Made by a program: the position numbers and the translations under genes. Below are positions 41,445-52,145 of a stretch of 64,000 nt of DNA, piece by piece. The stretch comes from Streptomyces viridochromogenes (GTDB lineage Bacteria; Actinomycetota; Actinomycetes; Streptomycetales; Streptomycetaceae): contig NZ_LGUR01000048.1 in the NCBI RefSeq assembly GCF_001270495.1, positions 62,001-126,000 of the forward strand, in the 5' to 3' direction. The stretch's first letter is position 1. Each line of letters opens with the position of its first letter. The notes below the pieces were generated by a model, which saw only the letters and a list, made by a program, of their open reading frames with translations, ran no database searches and was not told the DNA's origin.

Positions 41445-41515
41445 CACGCCCTCAAGGCGCGGCAGCGCCTCCAGGGGCGTGGGGAACCGCGCGCCCAGCC
41501 ACGACGCACCCGCAG
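41445..41515. repeat. dispersed intergenic repeat with terminator-like stem
   Basis: CACGCCCT...GGCGC folds on GCGCC...AGGGGCGTG (41445-41481) around a GGCA loop, followed by the GGGGAACCGCGCGCCCAGCC core. The core is shared with 14778-14813. As placed it can end the dprE1-dprE2 transcript. Confidence 0.75.
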
Positions 41516-41562
41516 CCGAAACTCAACACACCCCGGCACGCCCTCCCGCCCGACCGGCGGAG

Positions 41563-42141
41563 CTAACTCGCCGGGATCGAGCCGCGCTCCACCGAGCCCG
41601 GCTGCGGCGGAACCACCGGCCCTCCGAAAACGAAGTCCCTCAGCTTGCGCCACACACCGTCGGCGCCCTGCTCGTAGAGGGCGAAGCCGGTGCAGGGCCA
41701 CTCGGCCCGGTAGTCGGCCAGTTCCTCGAACGCGCGGTCCATCGACTCGTCGTCGATGCCGTGCGCGACGGTGACATGCGGGTGATACGGGAACTGGAGC
41801 TCGCGTGCGACGGGCCCGGAGGCGTCGCGGACCTGCTTCTGCAGCCAGGTGCAGGCTTCGGCACCCTCGACGACCTGGACGAAGACGACCGGCGAGAGCG
41901 GCCGGAAGGTGCCGGTGCCGGACAGCCGCATCGGGAAGGGCCGGCCCGCGGCCGCGACCTCGACGAGGTGTGCCTCGATCGCCGGCAGCAGCGCGGCGTC
42001 GACCTCCGTCGGCGGCAGCAGTGTGACGTGCGTGGGGATGCCGTGCGCCGCGGCGTCGCCGAAGCCCGCGCGCCGCTCCTGGAGCAGGCTGCCGTGAGGC
42101 TCCGGGACCGCGATCGACACGCCGATCGTTACGGTCCCCAC
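41563..42141 (-). CDS. 2'-5' RNA ligase family (2H phosphoesterase) protein
   Basis: 192 residues from GTG 42141 (AGGAGA upstream). The two HxT/S signature motifs of 2H phosphoesterases are present: HVTLLPP (about residue 39) and HVTVAHG (about 125), at normal spacing. Fold otherwise alpha/beta (FPMRLSGTGTFRPLSPVVFVQV). Bacterial LigT-type enzymes hydrolyse 2',3'-cyclic phosphates; physiological substrate unknown. The leader carries three direct repeats that may bind a regulator. Confidence 0.85.
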   Translation of the reverse strand: MGTVTIGVSIAVPEPHGSLLQERRAGFGDAAAHGIPTHVTLLPPTEVDAALLPAIEAHLVEVAAAGRPFPMRLSGTGTFRPLSPVVFVQVVEGAEACTWLQKQVRDASGPVARELQFPYHPHVTVAHGIDDESMDRAFEELADYRAEWPCTGFALYEQGADGVWRKLRDFVFGGPVVPPQPGSVERGSIPAS

Positions 42142-42192
42142 GTCGTCTCCTGTCGTCTGTCGGTGAGCTCGCCCGTCGCGAGCAGCGCGTCT

Positions 42193-42239
42193 TGTTGTGA
42201 GCACATTGCCCTGTTGTGAGCTCATACCCTGTTGTGAGC
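42193..42239. repeat. three direct repeats of TGTTGTGAGC
   Basis: Exact 10-bp copies start at 42193, 42212 and 42230, spaced 19 and 18 bp. They lie 52-98 bp upstream of the 2H phosphoesterase start (minus strand GCTCACAACA). Spacing near two helical turns on one face suggests cooperative protein binding; the TATGAG and CAATGT sequences between copies could include promoter elements. Confidence 0.7.
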
Positions 42240-42241
42240 GT

Positions 42242-42265
42242 GAGTGGCCGCTGATACGGCCACTC
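42242..42265 (-). terminator. hairpin downstream of trpS
   Basis: A 9-bp perfect stem, GAGTGGCCG (42242-42250) with CGGCCACTC (42257-42265), and a 6-nt loop, 109 bases beyond the trpS stop codon on the minus strand. Confidence 0.55.
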
Positions 42266-42373
42266 GGCTATCGACTGTACGGCCACGGCCGTGCCGCGGG
42301 CAGGCGCAACCGTAGTGATGTGCAGCGCTTGCGGTGGTACGGCCGTGTTCCGGCCGTGTGCCGTGGTGCGGGC

Positions 42374-44071
<1,698 letters not shown>

Positions 44072-44079
<8 letters not shown>

Positions 44080-45154
44080 CGAACGGAAGCCGTACGACGA
44101 CGGCGACGGGCAGGGGGCGTACGAGGGCGAAGGACGGCGTGCGTACGGACGTGACGGCGCCGACGGCCACGAAGCCACCGGTCGAAACGGTCGAAACGGT
44201 CGGAGCAAGGGGAACAGGGGGGACAGGGGGAACGGCCGGGGAGTCGGCGGCGGAGGCCCTCGTGATCGCCTCCGTCGCACCGACCCCACACGGCTGCCCG
44301 AGGAGTTGCGGGCCCTCGGGCGGTCGCTGGACGCCCAGGGTGGGGCGGACGGCGCCGAGACGATGGTCGAGCGTGTGCTGGGGCAGATACTCGCCGAGCA
44401 GCTGCCGGTGCCCGTGGCCGAGCCGCCGGGCCCCGCCGAACGGCTGCGGGCGGTGCGGCGCTGGACGCGGGTGCGGTGGCGTTCCCTGACCGCGGCGTTG
44501 TGCGGCCTGCTGGCGGTGCTCGTGCTCACCCCCCCGGTGCGGGCAGCGGTCTTCGACTGGTTCGACTTCGCCGGAGTCGAGGTGCGGTACGACCCGTCGG
44601 CGGTTCCCTCGCCCGGCGCCGAGGTCCCGGGCTGTGGCCGCTCGATGTCGCTCGCCCAGGCGGAACGCCGGGCCGGGTTCGAGCCGCTGGTGCCGCAGGA
44701 GCTGGGCATGCCGGACACGGTCGCGGTGACGGGTGAGTCACGGGGACGGTTCGTGGTGAGCCTGTGCTGGCGCGAGGACGGCCGCACGATACGGCTGGAG
44801 GAGCGGCGGGCGAGCCTGGACCTCGGCTTCGCCAAGACGGTGCGCGAACCGCCGCAATGGATCTCCTTGCGCACGGCCTCCTCCGACGGCGGCACGACCG
44901 ACCCGGCTCTGTGGTTCCCCCGACCGCACCTGCTGACCTTCTGGCTGGTGGACGCGCGCGGGGAGCGCTACGCCCGCGAGGAGCGGACGGCCGGGCCGAC
45001 GTTGCTGTGGGCCCACGAGGCCCACGAGGCCCGCGGGGCCGACGAGACCGAGGGCGAGACCGTGACGCTGCGGCTGGAAGGGGTGGCGTCGAAGGAGCGG
45101 GCGGTTGAGATCGCGCGGTCGCTCGGCAGACCGACCGAGGTGCCCGCGAAATAG
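44072..45154 (+). CDS. one-TM anti-sigma-like protein with DUF4367-like ectodomain
   Basis: 360 residues from ATG 44072. About 135 cytoplasmic residues: a disordered Gly/Arg/Asp head, then a helical part (TRLPEELRALGRSLDAQ, MVERVLGQILAEQ) suitable for holding a sigma factor. TM at about 139-160 (LTAALCGLLAVLVLTPPVRAA). The ectodomain has MSLAQAERRAGFEPLVPQEL, GMPDTVAVTGESRGRFVVSL and CWREDGRTIRLEE, which resembles DUF4367/LolA-like domains on Bacillus-type anti-sigma proteins. It overlaps the sigma gene by 8 bases. Anti-sigma function is inferred. Confidence 0.7.
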
Positions 45155-45254
45155 GTGGATCGGGGTGGGAACCCAGGCGGGTCGGGCGGTGTACCAGAAG
45201 TGACACGCGGCTCGGGGACGGGCCGCACGGGGATCGCTCGGGTTGGGGGTTCGG

Positions 45255-46106
45255 ATGCGCGGACATGGGGTCGGCCGCTTCGGGGGCCGGTTGCGAGGAC
45301 AGGAGGCCGACTGCTCGGGAGCGCGGTCGCGCGGGAGCGGACGGCGGCCGGGCAGGGGTCGCGAACTGACGGCGCTGACCGGGGCGTTGGCAGCCGCATT
45401 CGCCCTGCTGCTGTGGGGCACCGCGAGCCCGGCGTCGGCCGGCGGCCCGACAAGTGTGCTCCTGGTCTCCCCGGAGAGCACGGAGACCGCCGCGCTGTAC
45501 TACTCCGACAGGGAGTACGGAGAGCTGGAGCAGCTGCTCGGCACCGCGGCCGAGGGCACGCGGGACAAGCCGCCCGAGGCCGGCCTGACGGCAGCCCGCC
45601 AGATCAACGTCACGTGGCTGGTCCATGACGTGACGCCCTGGCGCCTCGACCGGGTCTACCCGGCCCACAGGGGGCAGGACGTCTGGATACACACGACGGC
45701 GAACCTGGACAGCACGACGAGCGGCACCTGGCACCGCGCCGATCACCCGGCCCGGCTGCGTGCCCTGCTCAAGAAGCTGGGCCTGATGGGCAAGGTCTCG
45801 GGCGAGGGAAGGACGGCGATCTCCCCGCCGGGGTGGGAGGAGGACGGGACGGGCGACGCCGCGAAGGACGCCCCCGGCCCCGCGGCCGACGCCGCGGAGA
45901 CGGCGACCGAGGCGTCCCCAGCCCGGTCGGGGTCGGGCTCGGGCTCGGGGTCGGGGTCGGGTGACGGCACCGAATGGTGGTGGGCACTACCGGGTGCGGT
46001 GGCCGGAGCGGTGCTCGCTCTGGTGCTGCGCCCCTTCACCGCACGGCTGCCGCTGGACCGCCTGCGGGGTGAGCCGGGGCCGAGGCAGGAGCTGCGGGAC
46101 GTGTGA
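45255..46106 (+). CDS. membrane-anchored secreted protein A of the ECF operon
   Basis: 283 residues, unknown. A long basic N-terminus leads to a signal helix (LTALTGALAAAFALLLWGTA, about 40-59) cleaved near ASA. The mature part has VLLVSPESTETAALYYSDREY, LEQLLGTAAEG, INVTWLVHDVTPWRLDRVYP and DVWIHTTANLD, a Ser/Gly repeat stalk (GSGSGSGSG), a TM (WWWALPGAVAGAVLALVLRPF) and a short tail ending GPRQELRDV. ATG 45255 has GGGGG upstream. Its stop overlaps the next gene (GTGA). The next product has the same layout and a similar tail, so the two are paralogues and may form a pair. Confidence 0.7.
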   Translation: MRGHGVGRFGGRLRGQEADCSGARSRGSGRRPGRGRELTALTGALAAAFALLLWGTASPASAGGPTSVLLVSPESTETAALYYSDREYGELEQLLGTAAEGTRDKPPEAGLTAARQINVTWLVHDVTPWRLDRVYPAHRGQDVWIHTTANLDSTTSGTWHRADHPARLRALLKKLGLMGKVSGEGRTAISPPGWEEDGTGDAAKDAPGPAADAAETATEASPARSGSGSGSGSGSGDGTEWWWALPGAVAGAVLALVLRPFTARLPLDRLRGEPGPRQELRDV

Positions 46107-46822
46107 GGCCCGGCCTGGGTGGAAAGGCACGGCTCTTGGTCCTGCTCGTACCGGTGTCGTTCGCGCTGGTCCTGTGCGGGGCGGCGCCGGCGGCCTCGGC
46201 GGTGCCGGCGCAGGCTCGGGATGTCCCCGACGTGGCGATGGTCGTCGCAGGCGGCAGCGGGCGGACGACGGCGACGCGCTCCGGTGAGCAGCCCTTCGCC
46301 CGCCTCTGGCAGCTGTTGCAGCCGACCTACGTCGGCACGGAGCGGGTGCCGGAGGACTGGGTCGGGGGGCGTCATCCGCCGATACGCCTCACGGTGATCT
46401 GGGGGCTGACCGGGATCGGTGGCTGGCCCGAGACGAACCGGGCGCCGGGAGGGGACGTGGCCGTCCAGCGGCAGGACCAGCTGTTCGTGGCGGAGGACGG
46501 CACCCCGTGGGTGCGGTCGGATCCCGCACCGGACGTGGAGGACGACGACATCCGCTGGCACCGTGCACCGCGCTCTGTCTTCGAGCGGCTGGACCTGACA
46601 GGGCTGCTCGGTGAGACGGAGGACGAGCGCGCCGTGGCCACGACGGCCGAGGCTCGGCCCTGGGCAGCCATGGGCGACGCCGGGTGGGCGGTGGCTGGGC
46701 TGGCCGTAGGGTTCGCGACCGGTGTCGGTGGCACGTTGCTGATACGCCGCGCGGCGGCCCGGCCGGAAGCCGGACCGCCGCGGGAGGAACCACGTCAGGA
46801 GTTGATCGACCTGGACCTGTGA
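46103..46822 (+). CDS. membrane-anchored secreted protein B of the ECF operon
   Basis: 239 residues, unknown; paralogue of the preceding product. Signal helix LLVLLVPVSFALVLCGAAPAA, mature part with DVAMVVAGGSGRTTATRSGE, FARLWQLLQPTYVGTERVPE, IRLTVIWGLTGIGGWPETN and VAVQRQDQLFVAEDGTPWVR, then a TM (AVAGLAVGFATGVGGTLLI) and a tail ending EEPRQELIDLDL. The strand pattern xxLxQLLxxTxxGT ... LTVxW and the PRQEL tail are shared with protein A. GTG 46103 is coupled to it. It converges on glyA, 21 bases apart. Confidence 0.7.
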   Translation: MRPGLGGKARLLVLLVPVSFALVLCGAAPAASAVPAQARDVPDVAMVVAGGSGRTTATRSGEQPFARLWQLLQPTYVGTERVPEDWVGGRHPPIRLTVIWGLTGIGGWPETNRAPGGDVAVQRQDQLFVAEDGTPWVRSDPAPDVEDDDIRWHRAPRSVFERLDLTGLLGETEDERAVATTAEARPWAAMGDAGWAVAGLAVGFATGVGGTLLIRRAAARPEAGPPREEPRQELIDLDL

Positions 46823-46843
46823 GGCCCTGGAGCGTCGCGGGCG

Positions 46844-48292
46844 TCAGCCCAGGTCGATCTCCGGGTACAGCGGGAAGCCGGCCACGAGGTCGGTGGCGCG
46901 GCGGGAGATCTCGTCGGCGACCTTCGGGTCGAGGACGTGCTGGGCCTTGGAGGGGGCGCCCTTGCTGGTGGTGCCGGGCTCGGTGGTGGTGAGGACGCGG
47001 TCGATGAGGCCGGCGACCTCGTCCATCTCGGCGGTGCCCAGGCCACGCGTGGTCAGGGCGGGGGTGCCGATGCGGATGCCGGAGGTGTACCAGGCGCCGT
47101 TGGGGTCGGCCGGGATCGCGTTGCGGTTGGTGACGATGCCGGACTCGAGGAGCGCGGCCTCGGCCTGGCGGCCGGTGAGGCCGTAGGAGGAGGCGACGTC
47201 GATCAGGTTGAGGTGGTTGTCGGTGCCGCCGGTCACGAGGGTCGCGCCCCGGCGCATCAGGCCCTCGGCCAGCGCCCGGGAGTTGTCCACGATGCGCTGG
47301 GCGTAGTCGCGGAAGGACTCCTGGCGGGCCTCGGCCAGGGCGACGGCCTTGGCTGCCATGACATGCGGGAGCGGGCCGCCGAGGACCATCGGGCAGCCGC
47401 GGTCGACCTGGTCCTTGAGGGAGTCGTCGCACAGGACCATGCCGCCGCGCGGACCACGCAGAGACTTGTGGGTGGTGGTGGTGACGATCTGGGCGTGCGG
47501 GACCGGGTCGAAGTCGCCGGTGAGGACCTTGCCGGCGACGAGACCCGCGAAGTGGGCCATGTCCACCATGAGCGTGGCGCCGACCTCGTCGGCGATCTCG
47601 CGCATGATCCGGAAGTTCACGAGACGGGGGTAGGCGGAGTAGCCGGCGACGATGATGAGCGGCTTGAACTCACGGGCGGACAGATGCAGGGCCTCGTAGT
47701 CGATGAGGCCGGTGGCGGGGTCGGTGCCGTAGGAGCGCTGGTCGAACATCTTGCCGGAGATGTTCGGGCGGAAGCCGTGGGTGAGGTGGCCGCCGGCGTC
47801 CAGGGACATGCCGAGCATGCGCTGGTTGCCGAAGGCCTGGCGGAGCTCGGCCCAGTCGGCCTCGGAGAGGTCGTTGACCTGGCGGACGCCGGCCTTCTCC
47901 AGGGCGGGGGTCTCGACGCGCTGGGCGAGGACGGACCAGAAGGCGACGAGGTTGGCGTCGATGCCGGAGTGGGGCTGGACGTAGGCGTGCCGGGCGCCGA
48001 AGAGTTCCTTCGCGTGCTCGGCGGCGAGGGACTCGACGGTGTCGACGTTGCGGCAGCCGGCGTAGAAGCGACGGCCGATGGTGCCCTCGGCGTACTTGTC
48101 GCTGAACCAGTTGCCCATCGCCAGGAGGGTGGCCGGGGAGGCGTAGTTCTCGGAGGCGATCAGTTTGAGCATCTCGCGCTGGTCGGCGACCTCCTGGCCG
48201 ATGGCGTCGGCCACGCGCGGCTCGACGGCGCGGATCACATCGAGGGCGGCACGGAAGGCGGTGGACTCGTTGGAGAGGGGCTCGGCTGACAT
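46844..48292 (-). CDS. glyA: serine hydroxymethyltransferase
   Basis: PLP enzyme interconverting serine and glycine and charging tetrahydrofolate with one-carbon units. 482 residues, with an extra insertion of about 50 residues ([30 protein letters not shown] region) compared with the 415-420 of E. coli type, a feature of the actinobacterial variant. PLP lysine Lys276 in [14 protein letters not shown]; other signatures are [25 protein letters not shown] and [17 protein letters not shown] 48292 follows GGAGG. An inverted repeat lies 61 bases upstream. Confidence 0.95.
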   Translation of the reverse strand: MSAEPLSNESTAFRAALDVIRAVEPRVADAIGQEVADQREMLKLIASENYASPATLLAMGNWFSDKYAEGTIGRRFYAGCRNVDTVESLAAEHAKELFGARHAYVQPHSGIDANLVAFWSVLAQRVETPALEKAGVRQVNDLSEADWAELRQAFGNQRMLGMSLDAGGHLTHGFRPNISGKMFDQRSYGTDPATGLIDYEALHLSAREFKPLIIVAGYSAYPRLVNFRIMREIADEVGATLMVDMAHFAGLVAGKVLTGDFDPVPHAQIVTTTTHKSLRGPRGGMVLCDDSLKDQVDRGCPMVLGGPLPHVMAAKAVALAEARQESFRDYAQRIVDNSRALAEGLMRRGATLVTGGTDNHLNLIDVASSYGLTGRQAEAALLESGIVTNRNAIPADPNGAWYTSGIRIGTPALTTRGLGTAEMDEVAGLIDRVLTTTEPGTTSKGAPSKAQHVLDPKVADEISRRATDLVAGFPLYPEIDLG

Positions 48293-48352
48293 GGGGACCT
48301 CCGGACGTCGTGTGCAGCGTTCACGGTACGGCCCAGGCGCACGGCACTCGGT

Positions 48353-48367
48353 CTGGACTCGGTCCAG
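48353..48367. promoter_or_regulatory. inverted repeat CTGGAC-TCG-GTCCAG upstream of glyA
   Basis: Perfect 6-bp arms with a 3-bp centre, in the 290-bp region between divergent glyA and rocD. It could be an operator for either gene. No promoter hexamers were identified with confidence. Confidence 0.35.
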
Positions 48368-48582
48368 GGGCCGCTCCCCGATGGTTGGTCCATCCCAGCG
48401 CGCCAGTCACGGCCCGTCGATCAGCCTACCGGGCGCGCCGACGCCGCCTGGTCCCGCGTCCACCATGCGAGCAACGATAGGAAGGGGCCGCAAAGCACTC
48501 GTAAGGCCAGAAATGGACAGTGGCCGCGAGCCTCGTGACGGTCGGGACACGAGCCCTCGTGGTGGCGGAAACGGAGAGCCCC

Positions 48583-49797
48583 GTGAGCAGGTCGAGCACC
48601 ACCGAGTCCCTGATCGCCGCGGTCGACGCGCACAGCGCCCACAACTACCACCCGTTGCCGGTCGTGGTGGCGACGGCGGACGGGGCGTGGATGACGGATG
48701 TGGAAGGGCGACGGTATCTGGATCTGCTGGCCGGGTATTCGGCGCTCAACTTCGGGCACGGCAACCGGCGGATCGTGGACGCGGCGAAGGCGCAGCTGGA
48801 GCGGGTGACGCTGACGTCGCGGGCGTTTCATCACGACCGGTTCGCGGCGTTCTGCGAGCAGCTCGCCGAGCTGTGCGGGATGGAGATGGTGCTGCCGATG
48901 AACACGGGGGCGGAAGCGGTGGAGACGGCCGTGAAGACCGCCCGCAAGTGGGGCTACCGGGTCAAGGGGGTGCCGGCGGAGATGGCGAAGATCGTCGTCG
49001 CCGGCAACAACTTCCACGGCCGCACCACGACGATCATCAGCTTCTCCACCGACCCGGAGGCGCGGGCGGACTACGGGCCGTACACACCGGGCTTCGAGAT
49101 CGTGCCGTACGGGGATCTGACGGCGATGCGGGAGGCGTTGACGGAGAACACGGTGGCCGTGCTGCTGGAGCCGATCCAGGGCGAGGCGGGGGTGCTCGTT
49201 CCGCCGGCCGGCTATCTGCCGGCGGTGCGGGAGCTGACGCGGGAGCGGAACGTGCTGTTCGTCGCGGACGAGATCCAGTCGGGGCTGGGGCGCACGGGTC
49301 GTACGTTCGCGTGCGAGCACGAGGGTGTGGTGCCGGATGCGTATGTGCTGGGGAAGGCGCTCGGGGGCGGGGTGGTGCCGGTGTCGGCGGTGGTGTCGTC
49401 GGCCGAGGTGCTGGGGGTCTTCCGGCCCGGGGAGCACGGGTCGACGTTCGGCGGGAATCCGCTGGCGTGTGCGGTGGCGCTGGAGGTGATCGCGATGCTG
49501 CGGACAGGCGAGTTCCAGGAGCGGTCGGCGGAGCTCGGCGCGCATCTGCACCGGGAACTGGCCCTGTTGGCCGGGACGGGCCGGGTGACGGCGGTGCGGG
49601 GGCGCGGGCTGTGGGCGGGGGTCGACATCGGCCGGGCGTTCGGCACGGGGCGGGAGGTGTCCGAGAAGCTGATGGACCGGGGTGTGCTGGTGAAGGACAC
49701 CCAGGGGGCGACGATCCGTATCGCGCCGCCCCTGGTGATCGGGAAGGAGGATCTGGACTGGGGGCTCGCCCAGTTGCGGGGTGTACTCGGGGTGTGA
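48583..49797 (+). CDS. rocD: ornithine aminotransferase
   Basis: PLP class III transaminase converting ornithine and 2-oxoglutarate to glutamate-semialdehyde; 404 residues, the usual length. Seen: AHNYHPLPVVVATADGAWMTD (substrate segment, given as AHNYHPLP then VVVATADG), LLAGYSALNFGHGN, MNTGAEAVETAVKTARKWGY, LLEPIQGEAGV, VADEIQSGLGRTG and PLP Lys258 in YVLGKALGGG, then GEHGSTFGGNPLA. GTG 48583 has GGAGAG upstream; a 5' extension to 48520 is unlikely. It is divergent from glyA. Confidence 0.92.
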   Translation: MSRSSTTESLIAAVDAHSAHNYHPLPVVVATADGAWMTDVEGRRYLDLLAGYSALNFGHGNRRIVDAAKAQLERVTLTSRAFHHDRFAAFCEQLAELCGMEMVLPMNTGAEAVETAVKTARKWGYRVKGVPAEMAKIVVAGNNFHGRTTTIISFSTDPEARADYGPYTPGFEIVPYGDLTAMREALTENTVAVLLEPIQGEAGVLVPPAGYLPAVRELTRERNVLFVADEIQSGLGRTGRTFACEHEGVVPDAYVLGKALGGGVVPVSAVVSSAEVLGVFRPGEHGSTFGGNPLACAVALEVIAMLRTGEFQERSAELGAHLHRELALLAGTGRVTAVRGRGLWAGVDIGRAFGTGREVSEKLMDRGVLVKDTQGATIRIAPPLVIGKEDLDWGLAQLRGVLGV

Positions 49798-49815
49798 GTC
49801 GGCCGCCGCCCGGCG

Positions 49816-50694
49816 TCAGCGGTGTGCGGTGTGGTCGAGGATCGCGGTGGCGAGGGGTTTGTGGATCTCGGGCGGGAGTGCGTGGCCCATGCCGGGGATC
49901 TCGACGACGTGGGCGCCGTGGATCGTCTGGGCGAGGTGCTGGGCGTGCGGGAGGGGGAAGACCGGTTCGGCGGGCGCTGAGACGACGAGGGTGGGGACCG
50001 TGGTCCGGGCGAGTTGTTCGGTACGGAGCATGCCCGAGTAGTCGGCGCGGCCATGGGCGTCGCCGGGCCGGTGATGGCCGGTGTGGGCGATGACCTTGCG
50101 GTCGAGGGTGCGGAAGTAGTCGGCGTCGAAGGGGATGTGGCCGCCGGACAGAAGCCGCCAGTGGGCGACCCGGCGGTCCAGTTCAGCCTCCCGGCCCTCG
50201 TCGCTCCAGGGCTGGGACCACAGCTCCATGATGCGGGGGTCTATTCCGGGGAGTTCCTCCACCGGGGTGCGGGTGCCGTCCGGGTGGATGTAAGGGGTGT
50301 CGCTCAGGGCGCTCGTGCCGATCAGGGTCGCACTCAGCAGGCGGTCGGGGTGATCGGCGATCAGGAGCTGGGTGAGCATGCCGCCCAGCGACATACCGAC
50401 GACATGGGCGCGGGCGACGCCGAGTCCGTCCAGGACCGCGAGGGCGTCGTCGGCGAGGGTGGTGAGGGGGTAGGGCTGGTCGTCGTAGGCCCAGGTGGAG
50501 CGGCCGGTGTCGCGGTGGTCGTAGCGGATGACGCGGTGCTGGGCGGCGAGGAGGGCGACGAGTTCGTCGGGCCAGCCGAGGCCGGAGGCCTGCGCGCCCA
50601 TGATCAGGAGAAGCGGGGGTGCGTCGGGGGCGCCGCGGTCCTCTGCCCAGAGGCGGATCCCGGGTGCCGTGTCCAGGTCGATGAGGTGGTCCAT
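49816..50694 (-). CDS. alpha/beta hydrolase
   Basis: 292-residue hydrolase of the RdmC/aclacinomycin-methylesterase-like group. Seen: LLLIMGAQASGLGWPDELV (oxyanion region), YDHRDTGRSTW, nucleophile Ser in VVGMSLGGMLTQ (about residue 101), VSAPAEPVFPLPHA before the acid, and the catalytic His in IPGMGHALPP. Substrate unknown. ATG 50694 with AGGGAG upstream. The leader contains a (CTTT)3 tract. It ends 18 bases from the rocD stop, convergent. Confidence 0.88.
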   Translation of the reverse strand: MDHLIDLDTAPGIRLWAEDRGAPDAPPLLLIMGAQASGLGWPDELVALLAAQHRVIRYDHRDTGRSTWAYDDQPYPLTTLADDALAVLDGLGVARAHVVGMSLGGMLTQLLIADHPDRLLSATLIGTSALSDTPYIHPDGTRTPVEELPGIDPRIMELWSQPWSDEGREAELDRRVAHWRLLSGGHIPFDADYFRTLDRKVIAHTGHHRPGDAHGRADYSGMLRTEQLARTTVPTLVVSAPAEPVFPLPHAQHLAQTIHGAHVVEIPGMGHALPPEIHKPLATAILDHTAHR

Positions 50695-50855
50695 GAGGGC
50701 GGGCTCCCTGTGGGTGCGATGCGACCAGAAAGAAAGAAAGAGAGTTCGAGACGAGACGTACCGTATCGGAACTTGGTGGCGCCGGCCACCCTGTATGCGG
50801 CATCGCGGGGGGGGGCGCTCATCCGGGTCTGCCGCCTTCGATGTGCGACAGCCGT

Positions 50856-50890
50856 TCGGCGTACGGCCGCTACTCGGCGTACGGCCGCTA
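50856..50890. repeat. tandem 17-bp direct repeat at a gene end
   Basis: TCGGCGTACGGCCGCTA occurs at 50856-50872 and again at 50874-50890. The second copy includes the stop codon of the glutathionylspermidine-synthase-family gene (50888-50890). It looks like a slippage duplication. Confidence 0.7.
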
Positions 50891-52075
50891 AAGGATCACG
50901 TGTGGCAGGAAGCGGGCGTACTCGTCCGTGATCAGGCCGGACGACTCGCGGATGCCGAGGCCGGCCGACTCGTCCTCGACGACCCATGCGCCGAGGACGA
51001 CGTGGTTGCCGTCGAAGGCGGGGAGCGGGGCCAACTGCTGGTAGCAGCAGGGTTCTTCGCGGACGACCGCCGCCTGGGCTCCGGGTTCGTGGATCGTCAC
51101 GCCGGCGCCCTCGCGGCCGAGCAGGGGCTTGGCGACATAGCCGGTGGTGCCCGCCAACTCCCGTGGCCCGTCGAGGTAGGCGGGGAGGAGGTTCGGGTGG
51201 TCCGGGTAGAGCTCCCAGAGGATGGCGAGGAGGGCCTTGTTGCTGAGGAGCATCTTCCAGGCCGGTTCGATCCAAAGGGTCGTGCCCGTGCCGCCGCCGT
51301 TGTCGAGGGTGTCCAGGACGTGGCCGGCGAAGCGGTCCGTGGTGAGCCACTCCCAGGGGTAGAGCTTGAAGCAGCTGCGGATGAAGCGGAGTTGGGTGTC
51401 GACGAAGCGGCCGGAGAGACGGTCCCAGCCGATCTCCTCCATGGAGATCCAGCCGGTGTCCAGGCCCGCCTGTTCCGCGGTCTCCTTGAGGTAGGCCACC
51501 GTCATCAGGTCCTCGCCGAGTTCGTCGGCCGAGGAGTACGCGAAGTAGAGGGGGCTGCCGGGCGGGAGCAGGGCGGACTGTTTCCTCCAGGCGGCGACGA
51601 GGCGTTCATGGAGGGAGTTCCACTGGTCGGCGCCGGGGAAGCGCTCCTCCATCCAGAACCACTGGGGCGAGGCGGCCTCGACGAGGGACGTCGGGGTGTC
51701 GGCGTTGTACTCCAGGAGTTTCGCCGGGCCGGTGCCGTCGTAGCGGAGGTCGAAGCGGCCGTAGACGGAGGGGAGTTCGGCGCGGCGGCGCCATGCCTCG
51801 GCGACCACTTCCGCGATGCGCGGGTCGGTGATGCCGAGGTCGGCGAAGCGGTGCTCGGCGACGATGTGCTCGGCCGCCGCCAGGCACATGGTGTGGAGGT
51901 CCTCGACGACCTCCTCCAGCGTCTCGACCTCCGGGAGCGAGAAGACGTAGTAGGCGCTCTCGTCCCAGTACGGGCGCAGGGAGTCGTCGGGGTGGCGGGT
52001 GAGGGGATAGATGAGCCCCTGCTCCTCGACGGTCCGCTGCCAGTCGGGGCGGGGGTCTGTCGTGCGGCGTTCCAT
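50888..52075 (-). CDS. glutathionylspermidine synthase family (YgiC-like) ligase
   Basis: 395 residues, ATP-grasp-like C-terminal amide ligase domain of glutathionylspermidine synthase without the amidase half. Seen: YWDESAYYVFSLPEVETLEEV, YGRFDLRYDGTGPAKLLEYNADTPTSLVEA (pieces: YGRFDLRYDG, LLEYNADTPTSL, about 108-131), WNSLHERLVAAW, LWIEPAWKMLLSNKALLAIL, GYVAKPLLGREGAGV (ATP-binding, about 318) and GAWVVEDESAGLGIRES. Streptomycetes are not known to make glutathionylspermidine, so the amine and peptide substrates are unknown. A (CAGAG)4 microsatellite lies 12-31 bases before ATG 52075. It is preceded by a lipoprotein gene that looks like the YgiB partner. Confidence 0.88.
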   Translation of the reverse strand: MERRTTDPRPDWQRTVEEQGLIYPLTRHPDDSLRPYWDESAYYVFSLPEVETLEEVVEDLHTMCLAAAEHIVAEHRFADLGITDPRIAEVVAEAWRRRAELPSVYGRFDLRYDGTGPAKLLEYNADTPTSLVEAASPQWFWMEERFPGADQWNSLHERLVAAWRKQSALLPPGSPLYFAYSSADELGEDLMTVAYLKETAEQAGLDTGWISMEEIGWDRLSGRFVDTQLRFIRSCFKLYPWEWLTTDRFAGHVLDTLDNGGGTGTTLWIEPAWKMLLSNKALLAILWELYPDHPNLLPAYLDGPRELAGTTGYVAKPLLGREGAGVTIHEPGAQAAVVREEPCCYQQLAPLPAFDGNHVVLGAWVVEDESAGLGIRESSGLITDEYARFLPHVIL

Positions 52076-52086
52076 CTCGTACGGTG

Positions 52087-52106
52087 CTCTGCTCTGCTCT
52101 GCTCTG
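52087..52106. repeat. pentanucleotide microsatellite (CTCTG)4
   Basis: Four perfect CTCTG units on the plus strand (CAGAG on the coding strand), immediately upstream of the YgiC-like start codon and in place of a normal ribosome site; degenerate TGCCTG units extend it to about 52130. Confidence 0.8.
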
Positions 52107-52145
52107 CCTGACCTGCCTGCTCTGCCTGGGACCTGCCCTGCCCGC

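Noticed and set aside
48293..48582. Possible glycine riboswitch upstream of glyA
   Set aside because: No conserved glycine-aptamer core or tandem aptamer pattern could be recognised; only a short inverted repeat is present.
50807..50815. Run of nine G residues
   Set aside because: Noncoding and far from a start codon; no reason to infer phase variation.
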